Source: Microbacterium oryzae
Lineage (GTDB): Bacteria; Actinomycetota; Actinomycetes; Actinomycetales; Microbacteriaceae
Length of the DNA stretch: 64,000 nt
Direction: 5' to 3'
Assembly: GCF_030406385.1 (NCBI RefSeq)
Contig: NZ_JAUEPM010000008.1
Coordinates: 1 to 64,000, forward strand
The notes beneath the pieces are model-generated. The model was given only the letters and a program-made list of their open reading frames with translations. It did not search any database and was not told where the DNA came from. Shown here piece after piece: positions 57,369 to 64,000 of the stretch (within the stretch, counting starts at the first letter, position 1; every line of letters starts with the position of its first letter). The position numbers and the translations under genes are program-made.

Positions 57369-58468
57369 GTGCGCGTCCTCTCGATCTCCGGTTCGACGGG
57401 CCGGCGAGGGTCGACACCGAACCACGCGCGCGCCGCCCACAGGGAGACGTACACGAGCCCGACGAGGACGGGGACCTCGATGAGCGGCCCCACGACGCCC
57501 GCGAGCGCCTGACCCGAGGTGGCGCCGAAGGTGCCGATGGCGACGGCGATCGCGAGCTCGAAGTTGTTGCCGGCCGCGGTGAAGGCGAGCGTCGACGAGC
57601 GGGCGTAGCCGAGCCCGAGGGCGCGACCGGTGAGCAGGCCGCCCAGCCACATGATGGCGAAGTAGGCCAGCAGCGGCAGCGCGATCCGCACCACGTCCCA
57701 CGGGCGGTCGATCACCCGCTCCCCCTGCAGTGCGAACAGCAGCACGATCGTGAAGAGGAGGCCGTACAGCGCCCACGGTCCGATCTTCGGAAGGAAGCGC
57801 TCCTCGTACCACTGCCGTCCGCGGCGGCGCTCCCCCAGCCACCGCGACGCGAAGCCCGCTGCGAGGGGCACGCCGAGGAAGACGAGGACGTTGAGGGCGA
57901 TCTCGCCCACGGAGACGTCGAGGCCCTCTCCGCCCAGCCCCAGCCATCCGGGGAGCACCTCGAGATAGAACCAGCCGAGGAGCGAGAAGGCGGCCACCTG
58001 GAATACCGAGTTGATCGCGACGAGGACGGCCACCGCCTCACGGTCACCGCACGCGAGGTCGTTCCAGATGACGACCATGGCGATGCAGCGCGCAAGTCCG
58101 ACGATGATCAGTCCGCTGCGGTACTCGGGGACGTCGGCGAGGAAGATCCACGCCAGCGCGAACATGAGAGCGGGCCCGACGACCCAGTTGAGCAGGAGCG
58201 AGGAGACGAGCAGCTTCCGATCCCCGGTGATCGCGGCCACCCGGTCATAGCGGACCTTCGCCAGCACGGGGTACATCATCACCAGCAGGCCCAGCGCGAT
58301 GGGCAGCGAGAGCCCGCCGACCTCCAGGTGCTCGAGCGCCCCGCCGACGCGGGGCAGGAAGTGTCCGATCAGGAGTCCAGCGGCCATCGCGAGGCCGATC
58401 CAGGTCGGAAGGCCGCGGTCGAGCGCGGAGAGGCGGGGACGCACCGCCCTTTCGCCGTGTAGAGGCAC
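57365..58468 (-). CDS. acr3: ACR3-family arsenite efflux permease
   Basis: The 367-residue carrier has ten predicted helices. LARCIAMVVIWNDLACGD contains the conserved Cys and the region essential for arsenite export, and TAAGNNFELAIAVAIGTFG is the second helix-break motif. It extrudes arsenite made by the two reductases encoded next. GTG 58468 starts the gene. The operon order on the minus strand is acr3, arsR-arsC fusion, arsC, each overlapping by four bases. Confidence 0.95.
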   Translation of the reverse strand: MPLHGERAVRPRLSALDRGLPTWIGLAMAAGLLIGHFLPRVGGALEHLEVGGLSLPIALGLLVMMYPVLAKVRYDRVAAITGDRKLLVSSLLLNWVVGPALMFALAWIFLADVPEYRSGLIIVGLARCIAMVVIWNDLACGDREAVAVLVAINSVFQVAAFSLLGWFYLEVLPGWLGLGGEGLDVSVGEIALNVLVFLGVPLAAGFASRWLGERRRGRQWYEERFLPKIGPWALYGLLFTIVLLFALQGERVIDRPWDVVRIALPLLAYFAIMWLGGLLTGRALGLGYARSSTLAFTAAGNNFELAIAVAIGTFGATSGQALAGVVGPLIEVPVLVGLVYVSLWAARAWFGVDPRRPVEPEIERTRT

Positions 58469-58491
58469 GCGTCTACATTGACGGGCGTCTA
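58469..58491 (-). promoter_or_regulatory. arsenic operon control region with direct repeats
   Basis: GCGTCTA occurs at 58469-58475 and 58485-58491, 16 bases apart, and GTAGA/TCTAC forms a short inverted repeat with bases just inside the coding start. Placement right before the acr3 start suits an ArsR operator. The -10 box is not clear, so this is tentative. Confidence 0.35.
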
Positions 58492-58530
58492 TGCAGAATG
58501 CAACTCCGCGGCATCGATACTGTGCTCCAT

Positions 58531-59259
58531 ATGGACGAGAGGCGAACAGTCATCGGGAACGACCACCTGCTGCGGCAGGCGCACGTGGACGCCGATGTCT
58601 TCGCACTGCGCGCGGACTACCGGGCGCTGCTGATCGTGGCCGAGGGCATCGAACCCGGCCCGAGCGACACGGAGAGCGAGCAGCTGCTGACCGAGGCCGA
58701 GGCGCTCGCGCGGGAGGCCCTGAAGCGGGGCCCCGTGGAGGAGCTGCCCCATGTCGCCGCGTGGCGCGACGCGTACCGCGCGTTCGGGGCGAAGCCGCAG
58801 CGCACGCGGAACAGTCTCGAGGCGCTCACACGCCGGGCGGAGACCGGCCTGCCGCGCGTGAATCGTCTGACCGACATCTACAACGCGATCTCGGTGCTGC
58901 ATCAGATCCCGCTCGGCGGCGAGGATGCGGACCGCTACGTCGGCGCACCGCAGCTGCTGCGTGCGTCGGGTGACGAGCGGTTCGACACCGTCGCCGGCGG
59001 TGAGCTGACCGAGGAGCATCCCGACGCCGGCGAGGTGGTGTGGGCCGACGACGCCGGTGTCACCTGCCGCCGGTGGAACTGGCGACAGGGGCGCCGCACG
59101 CAGCTCACCCGGGAGACGACGTCAGCGCTCTTCATCCTCGACGTCCTCGCACCGGTCGACGACGACGCCCTCGCTCGCGCTTCGGAGCAGCTCCTGGCGC
59201 ACCTGACGCGGCTCGGGCCATCCGTTCGCACCGCGCAGCGGCTGATCGCGGCGGACTGA
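58531..59259 (+). CDS. B3/4 domain protein (phenylalanyl-tRNA synthetase beta-like editing fold)
   Basis: The 242-residue protein resembles the stand-alone B3/B4 domain family. WRDAYRAFGAKPQRTRNSLE then RLTDIYNAISVLHQIPLGGE are the family blocks. Members may clear mischarged tRNA or act on other aminoacyl substrates, but this is unproven. ATG 58531 is preferred over 58498 because TACTGT stands seven bases before it. It is divergent from the arsenic operon and faces the sugar-binding protein gene. Confidence 0.82.
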   Translation: MDERRTVIGNDHLLRQAHVDADVFALRADYRALLIVAEGIEPGPSDTESEQLLTEAEALAREALKRGPVEELPHVAAWRDAYRAFGAKPQRTRNSLEALTRRAETGLPRVNRLTDIYNAISVLHQIPLGGEDADRYVGAPQLLRASGDERFDTVAGGELTEEHPDAGEVVWADDAGVTCRRWNWRQGRRTQLTRETTSALFILDVLAPVDDDALARASEQLLAHLTRLGPSVRTAQRLIAAD

Positions 59260-59293
59260 CCCCGGGACACGCGCTGCGAGACTGCGAATCGTA

Positions 59294-59341
59294 GAAGCGG
59301 CTCCCGAGGTGCGCCCCACGGCGCGACTCGGGAGCCACTTC
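59294..59341. terminator. bidirectional hairpin between the B3/4 gene and the ABC operon
   Basis: GAAG-C-GGCTCCCGAG (59294-59308) pairs with CTCGGGAGCC-A-CTTC (59327-59341), 14 bp with one mismatch. The 18-base loop can form a further small stem. Confidence 0.8.
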
Positions 59342-59349
59342 GTCAGGAA

Positions 59350-60687
59350 TCACTCAGCCGCGTCCAGGATGCTCTGGGCCTTCTCAGCCGCAGCATCCAG
59401 AGCCTCCTTCGGGGACGCAGACCCCATCATGGCGCGCGTGAGCTGCTCGCTCAACGCGTTGCTGATCTCCGCGTAGGTCGTGATCGACGGGCGCGCCTGC
59501 GCATACGGGAGCTGCGACACGAAGACGTCGATGCGCGGGTTTTCCTCCAGGTACGCCTGCCACGTCTCGTCTTCCGACGTCGCCGTGTTGGTCGGGAAGT
59601 ATCCGCTCGCGATGTCCCACTCCGCCTGCACGCTCGGGGACATCCAGTACTGCAGGAACTCCCAGGCGCCCGCCTGCTCCTCCTCGCTGCCTTCGAGGAT
59701 GTAGGAGTTGTCCGTGCCGAGGTTCATCGCGGGCTCGTCGATGCCGGGCACCGCGAACACGCCGACGTTCTCCTCGCCCAGCGCCTCATCGATCGTGGCG
59801 AGGTTGTAGGCGCCGTCATACGCGATGGCCACCTTTCCCGCCGTCAGGGCGGCCGTTCCGCCGTTGTTGGTGTTGGAGAACAGCGTCTGCGGGTATGCGC
59901 TGCCGGACTCGATCAGGTCTGTCCAGGCAGTGAGCGCCGCGACGCCCTCGTCGCTGTTGAACAGCACCTCCGTGTTGTCCTCGTTCAGGAACTCTCCGCC
60001 CGCGCTCCAGAGGGTGGACTGCCAGGTGAAGACCGGCCATTCGCCCGAGCTGATCGGCAGGTAGATGCCGTATCGGCTGGTGCCGTCGGTGAGCTTGGCG
60101 GCGACGTCGGCGAGCTCCGCCCAGGTCTCCGGCGTCTCGGTGATGCCGGCCTCTTCGAACATCGCCTTGTTGTAGACCATCGCGTAGTTGCCGGCGTCCG
60201 TCGGGATGGAGTACTGCTCGCCGTCGAAGATCCCGGTGGAGAGCATGCCCTCCGTGATGTTCTCTCGGCTCAGCGAGGAAGAGGGGTCATCGAGGAGGTC
60301 ATCCAGCGGCACGACCGCCCCGGTGTCGATCAGCTGACCGAGGTTCTGCGGTGTGCCATCGCCGAGCACCAGGTTCGGTGCCGTGTCGGTCTTCACCGCG
60401 TTGATGAGCTTCGAGGTGAACTGGTCCGACGGAGCGCCGAACTGCCCGGTGACGACGTACTCGTCCTGCGACTCGTTGAACCGATCCACCAGCTCCTGCG
60501 CCTTGGTGGCCGACGTGTCCGTGTACGTCCACCAGACACTGATCTCGGTGGCGCCGCCTTCTCCGCCGGACTCGTTGCCGTTGACGGAACCGCCTCCGCA
60601 CGCGCTGAGCGCGAGCACGAGCGTGCCGGCTCCGGCCAGTCCGACGACCGCACGGGGGCCGCGGGAGACCCGATGTTTCGACTGCAT
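59350..60687 (-). CDS. ABC sugar transporter, extracellular solute-binding lipoprotein
   Basis: The 445-residue family 1 binding protein begins with a lipoprotein signal (AVVGLAGAGTLVLALSACGG) and captures a sugar outside the cell. EISVWWTYTDTSATKAQELV and GKVAIAYDGAYNLATIDEAL are family stretches, and the C-terminal helix has SNALSEQLTRAMMGSASPKE. AAAGGACGAACT precedes ATG 60687. It is the last gene of an operon with two permeases; the ATPase must come from elsewhere (such as an MsiK-type shared ATPase). The sugar is unknown. Confidence 0.94.
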   Translation of the reverse strand: MQSKHRVSRGPRAVVGLAGAGTLVLALSACGGGSVNGNESGGEGGATEISVWWTYTDTSATKAQELVDRFNESQDEYVVTGQFGAPSDQFTSKLINAVKTDTAPNLVLGDGTPQNLGQLIDTGAVVPLDDLLDDPSSSLSRENITEGMLSTGIFDGEQYSIPTDAGNYAMVYNKAMFEEAGITETPETWAELADVAAKLTDGTSRYGIYLPISSGEWPVFTWQSTLWSAGGEFLNEDNTEVLFNSDEGVAALTAWTDLIESGSAYPQTLFSNTNNGGTAALTAGKVAIAYDGAYNLATIDEALGEENVGVFAVPGIDEPAMNLGTDNSYILEGSEEEQAGAWEFLQYWMSPSVQAEWDIASGYFPTNTATSEDETWQAYLEENPRIDVFVSQLPYAQARPSITTYAEISNALSEQLTRAMMGSASPKEALDAAAEKAQSILDAAE

Positions 60688-60730
60688 AGTTCGTCCTTTC
60701 GATTGCTGTGTGGCTTGCCTGCCGGGGGGA

Positions 60731-61624
60731 TCAGCGCAACCCGCCCGCGAGTGCGGACACGATGCGCTTCTGGAAGATCAGGAACACGACGAACACCGGC
60801 AGGATGGCCAGCGTGGACCCGGCCATCAGCACGTTGAAGCTCGTGGCGGCGTTCGTGGACTGCAGCTGTGTGAGTCCGACGGGAACGGTGAAGAAGTCCG
60901 GCGTGGTGACCGCGAGGAACTGGAAGAAGAAGTTGTTCCAGTTGTAGACGAACGAGAGGACCGCGAAGGAGCCGATCATGGGACCGGCCATCGGCGCCAT
61001 AACGGACCAGAACCGGCGCCAGATTCCGGCCCCGTCGACGCGGCTCGCATCCTCGATCTCCCCGGGGAAGTTCGAGAAGAACTGGCGGAAGAGGAACGCC
61101 CCCAGGATCGACGGGATGTTCGGCACGATGAGGCCCTGGAAGGAGTTCATCCATCCCAGCGAGGAGATCAGCGTGATCAGTGGCGTGAACACGACCTCGA
61201 AGGGCACGAGCATCGCCGCGAGGAGGATGACGAAGATCACGTTCCTGCCGCGGAAATGCAGACGCGCGAACGCGAAGCCCGCAGCCAGACTGGTCAGCAC
61301 CTGCCCCGCGGTGGTCGCCACCGCGACGACGACGGAGTTCAGGTAGTAGCGGCCGAAGGGCGCGACTTCGAAGACCTGGAGGTAGTTCTCGAAGTGCCAC
61401 TCGCGCGGCAGGAAGGTCGGCGGGAATGCGAGCGCTTCCGCGGAGGACTTGAAGCTCGTCAGGAGCATCCAGACGAAGGGGCCGAAGAACAGCACGGAGG
61501 CGACGATGAGAACGGCGTGCCTGGCGAGGGCGGAGCCGTGGCGATGCCACCGACCGGGCCCGCGCCCGTATGGGCGCCGGGGACGGATGACGGCGGCGGT
61601 CGCCGGAGATACGTGCACGGTCAT
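60731..61624 (-). CDS. ABC sugar transporter permease (MalG type)
   Basis: The 297-residue protein has six membrane helices, beginning HAVLIVASVLFFGPFVWMLL, and the EAA-like loop EDASRVDGAGIWRRFWSVMA that docks the ATPase. AAAGGCCGGCC precedes ATG 61624. It follows the first permease by ten bases and precedes the binding protein. It forms a heterodimeric channel with the product of 61635-62609. Confidence 0.94.
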   Translation of the reverse strand: MTVHVSPATAAVIRPRRPYGRGPGRWHRHGSALARHAVLIVASVLFFGPFVWMLLTSFKSSAEALAFPPTFLPREWHFENYLQVFEVAPFGRYYLNSVVVAVATTAGQVLTSLAAGFAFARLHFRGRNVIFVILLAAMLVPFEVVFTPLITLISSLGWMNSFQGLIVPNIPSILGAFLFRQFFSNFPGEIEDASRVDGAGIWRRFWSVMAPMAGPMIGSFAVLSFVYNWNNFFFQFLAVTTPDFFTVPVGLTQLQSTNAATSFNVLMAGSTLAILPVFVVFLIFQKRIVSALAGGLR

Positions 61625-61634
61625 GGCCGGCCTT

Positions 61635-62609
61635 TCAGATGAGTTCGACGGGCTCGCGGCGGCTGAGGACTCGCAGTTGGATCACCGACACGATGATCCC
61701 GACCGCGAGCAGGACCACGGCCGCCGCACTGGCGGATCCGCCGTTGAAAAAGACGAAGCCCTGCTGATAGATGAAGTAGAGGACGGTCTCGGTCGAGCGC
61801 AGCGGCCCTCCCTGCGTGAGCACGTAGACCTGCGTGAACACCTGAAGGGCGCCGATCACGCCGGTGACCGCGAGGAAGCCGGTGGTGGGCCCGACCAGCG
61901 GCAGCGACACCGAGAAGAACCGACGGATCGGCCCGGCACCGTCGAGCTTCGCCGCCTCGTAGTAGCTGGGCGGGATGGCGCTCAGGGCGGCCGAGTAGAT
62001 GATCATCGAGTAGCCGACGCCCTGCCAGACCGAGAAGACCATCACACTGATCAGCGCCCAGGGCTCGGTCGTCAGGAAGCCGATGGGGGGTACGCCCAGT
62101 GCCGAGAGCACTCCGTTCACCACGCCGCCCAGCGGTGAGAGGAGGTAGCTGAAGATGAGGGCGCTGCCGGCGACGGGAGCGATGTAGGGCACGAACAGAA
62201 GCGCGCGGTAGATCGAGCGCCCGCGGAAGGGCTGCGCGAGCAGAGACGCCAAGACGAGCCCGATCGCGAGAGTCAGAGGGACGACCACGGCGACGTACAT
62301 CCCGGTGTTGCCGAGCGCTCGCAGGAAGTCGCCGGCGCTGACGAGATCGGCGTAGTTCTGGAACCCGACGAACGCCCCGGCATCGCCGGAGGCCGGGTTC
62401 CAGCTCGTGAAGCTGTACCCGACCGTCTGCAGCAGGGGCCACAGGTAGAAGATCGTCAGCAGCACCGTGGTGGGCGCGATGAAGAGATACCCCGATCGAC
62501 CTTCCCGTCGCTGCAGAAGGCTCGAGGTGTTCGCGCTGTTCCCTCGCGCGGGGTCTCGAGGCTTCTCGGCTGCCGTCCGGCGCGGAGGTGCGTCTGTCGC
62601 GTTCGCCAT
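61635..62609 (-). CDS. ABC sugar transporter permease (MalF type)
   Basis: The 324-residue protein has six helices (GYLFIAPTTVLLTIFYLWPL first) and an EAA loop YYEAAKLDGAGPIRRFFSVS. It is first in the operon, with GGAGTGAC before ATG 62609. The promoter TTGACT-N17-TAAGCT lies at 62712-62684 on the minus strand, next to the divergent ROK regulator, which probably represses it until the sugar is present. Confidence 0.94.
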   Translation of the reverse strand: MANATDAPPRRTAAEKPRDPARGNSANTSSLLQRREGRSGYLFIAPTTVLLTIFYLWPLLQTVGYSFTSWNPASGDAGAFVGFQNYADLVSAGDFLRALGNTGMYVAVVVPLTLAIGLVLASLLAQPFRGRSIYRALLFVPYIAPVAGSALIFSYLLSPLGGVVNGVLSALGVPPIGFLTTEPWALISVMVFSVWQGVGYSMIIYSAALSAIPPSYYEAAKLDGAGPIRRFFSVSLPLVGPTTGFLAVTGVIGALQVFTQVYVLTQGGPLRSTETVLYFIYQQGFVFFNGGSASAAAVVLLAVGIIVSVIQLRVLSRREPVELI

Positions 62610-62683
62610 GTCACTCCAGTCAGTCGTCCTCGGCTGAGGTCGACGGCGATGTCGAGCGGGATGCGGCGCGCATCCTCGGCCTG

Positions 62684-62742
62684 AGCTTAGAAAGCGCTAC
62701 TTCGAAAGTCAACATACTTAATTCGAGGATCGAACGTATAGT
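62684..62742. promoter_or_regulatory. divergent promoters and operator candidates of the ABC operon and ROK regulator
   Basis: On the minus strand TTGACT (62712-62707) and TAAGCT (62689-62684) are exactly 17 bases apart. The spacer contains TTCGAA (62701-62706) and AGCGCT. On the plus strand TATAGT (62737-62742) is six bases before ATG 62749. The perfect palindrome TTCGA-GGA-TCGAA (62722-62734) sits just upstream of that -10 box. The TTCGA half-site recurs, so a ROK dimer could control both promoters. Confidence 0.65.
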
Positions 62743-62748
62743 GGTGAC

Positions 62749-63966
62749 ATGCGCGAAGACGAGCTCGACTACAGCCCCGGCTCGGTGGGTGGGATCCTTC
62801 AGGCCATCCGCGGCGGAGGAGTGGTGTCTCGCTCTTCGCTCGCGCGGGCCACAGGGCTCGCCCCTTCCACCGTCTCCCTCCGAGTGGACGCCCTGATCGA
62901 CCTCGGCCTCGTCCGAGAAGGCGGCGAAGCCGCTTCCCGAGGGGGACGACGCCCCAGAGAGGTCTCGCTGGATCCGCGAGCGGGCTTCGTCGCCGCCGCC
63001 GAGTTCGGTGCCAGGCACGTGCGCCTCGCGCTCAGTGACGCGACGGGCGGCGTCCTCATCGAAGCCGATTCCTCCGACGGCGGACTGCCGCCGCTGCCGA
63101 TCACCGAGGGACCGGAACCGACGGCGCGTGCTCTCTGGGACGGGATGATGGACCTCGCCGCCCGAGCGGACCTCGCCCCGGAGCGCTTTCTCGGTGCCGC
63201 GATCGGCATCCCCGCCCCGGTCGAATACCGCACCGGGCGGGTGACCACACCCTCGTTCATGCCGAGCTGGCACGGGATCGAGCTGCCACGGGCGTTCGCG
63301 GAGCTGACGGATCGCCCGATCGTCGCTGAGAACGACGCGAATCTCATCGCCTTGAGCGAGACGGTCGGCGCCGCGCCCGGACACGGCCGCCATCTGTTCG
63401 CCGTGAAGCTCGGCAGCCGGATCGGAAGCGGTCTCATCTGGAACGGACGTCTCTACCGCGGATTCGGGGGCGCCGCGGGCGAGATGGCGCACACCGGTGT
63501 CTTCGGTGAGGCCGCGCTGCCCTGCACCTGCCCGGTGCCCAACTGTCTCGAAGCGGTCGCCGGCGGAGGTGCGCTCGTCTCGCGCCTCAGGAACCTCGGC
63601 TTCGAGGTCGAGAGCACCGCGGATGTCGTGGAGCTCGGCGCGGCGGGAGTTGCGGAGGCCGTCGCGGCTCTGCGCGGCGCAGGCGCGCGCATCGGTGAGG
63701 TCATCGGATCGATGGTGAACCTGCTCAACCCTCGCGAAGTCGTGCTCGCCGGCACGATGTCCCAGTCGACGCCCCTTGTAGCCGCGATCAAAGCCGAGGT
63801 CTTCCAACGCGCGATTCCGACGGTCACCGAGCATCTGCAGATCCAGACGACGCGCCACCCACGAGACGCAGGCATCATCGGCGCCACGGAGCTCATCCTC
63901 GGGGAGGTCCTCGCCCCATCCCGGATCAATGCTCTCGCCGCCAGCTACTCCCGAGCCGCTTCGTGA
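62749..63966 (+). CDS. ROK-family transcriptional regulator
   Basis: The 405-residue protein has an N-terminal winged helix (about 10-75: SRSSLARATGLAPSTVSLRV) and a ROK sugar-kinase-like domain. The domain has AENDANLIALSETVGAAPGH, SRIGSGLIWNGRLYRGFGGA and the zinc motif CTCPVPNCLEAVAG. It should sense the sugar taken up by the divergent ABC importer. TATAGT-GGTGAC-ATG gives a leaderless start. The next gene's GTG overlaps its stop (GTGA), so a coupled partner follows. Confidence 0.93.
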   Translation: MREDELDYSPGSVGGILQAIRGGGVVSRSSLARATGLAPSTVSLRVDALIDLGLVREGGEAASRGGRRPREVSLDPRAGFVAAAEFGARHVRLALSDATGGVLIEADSSDGGLPPLPITEGPEPTARALWDGMMDLAARADLAPERFLGAAIGIPAPVEYRTGRVTTPSFMPSWHGIELPRAFAELTDRPIVAENDANLIALSETVGAAPGHGRHLFAVKLGSRIGSGLIWNGRLYRGFGGAAGEMAHTGVFGEAALPCTCPVPNCLEAVAGGGALVSRLRNLGFEVESTADVVELGAAGVAEAVAALRGAGARIGEVIGSMVNLLNPREVVLAGTMSQSTPLVAAIKAEVFQRAIPTVTEHLQIQTTRHPRDAGIIGATELILGEVLAPSRINALAASYSRAAS

Positions 63967-64000
63967 TCACCCTTCTCGAGTCGGTCGACGTACGGCCTTC
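63963..64000 (+). CDS. start of a gene coupled to the ROK regulator (partial)
   Basis: GTG 63963 overlaps the ROK stop by four bases and opens MITLLESVDVRP up to the window edge. A family cannot be named from 12 residues. The coupling suggests a sugar-metabolism gene that belongs to the adjacent importer. Confidence 0.45.
   Translation, partial: MITLLESVDVRP

Noticed and set aside
1..64000. insertion sequences, prophage genes or a CRISPR array
   Set aside because: No transposase, integrase or phage proteins were found, and no regularly spaced direct repeats apart from the two-copy unit at 55918-55967.

Overview
The window is a gene-dense stretch of chromosome from a high-G+C actinobacterium, most likely a Microbacteriaceae member close to Microbacterium. 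The grounds are the very G+C-rich codon use, frequent GTG/TTG starts, the actinobacterial proteins RbpA, PdtaR, FasR, DUF3145 and polyphosphate glucokinase, the fasR-fabD-fabH-acpP-fabF block behind aceE, and a second, short polA-like polymerase. I see no insertion sequence, prophage or CRISPR array. The window reads as core chromosome with small accessory operons. The genus is inferred; the gene families are read from the sequence.

Layout. 1-6.6 kb: a dehydrogenase tail, the ANTAR regulator pdtaR, a thioesterase, polA and a DUF885 protein. 6.6-11 kb: an IclR regulator divergent from a coupled operon (GntP-type permease, CoA-transferase, HMG-CoA-lyase-like enzyme) that looks like a catabolic route for a branched hydroxy-dicarboxylate. 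11-17 kb: two MFS transporters, an SGNH hydrolase, an LLM flavoenzyme, an SDR and a pair of SugE/Gdx-type SMR genes preceded by a guanidine-III riboswitch. 17-23 kb: a SUMF1-like protein, a lipoprotein, two RibD-C/DHFR-like proteins, a membrane protein, a GNAT and a DinB-like polymerase. 22.9-27.4 kb: a small winged-helix regulator coupled to a microprotein, then a LOG-AraC-VOC-UvrA-like operon. 27.4-32.8 kb: a leaderless 22-codon ORF coupled to an AEC carrier, an SDR, an NfeD-SPFH-GDPD operon, rbpA behind a SigR/SigH-type promoter, and polyphosphate glucokinase. 33.7-36.7 kb: rnpB, the second polymerase, a zinc-ribbon coiled-coil protein and tRNA-Val. 37-45.8 kb: aceE, fasR, the fab operon and DUF3145, so that acetyl-CoA production and fatty acid synthesis sit together. 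46-55.9 kb: MarR/DHA2 efflux, selO, tRNA-Met, a DMT transporter, def, a lipoprotein, a GH15 enzyme and a glucose-6-phosphate dehydrogenase-like gene. 56-58.5 kb: an arsenic operon with an ArsR-ArsC fusion. 58.5-64 kb: a B3/4-domain protein and an ABC sugar importer with a divergent ROK regulator.

A recurring design is a -10 box (TAnnnT) exactly six bases before ATG/GTG, often with GGAGGG as the six bases. This implies widespread leaderless transcription, and I used it to choose many starts. Several operons are tightly coupled through ATGA/GTGA overlaps. Convergent gene ends are mostly separated by strong hairpins.
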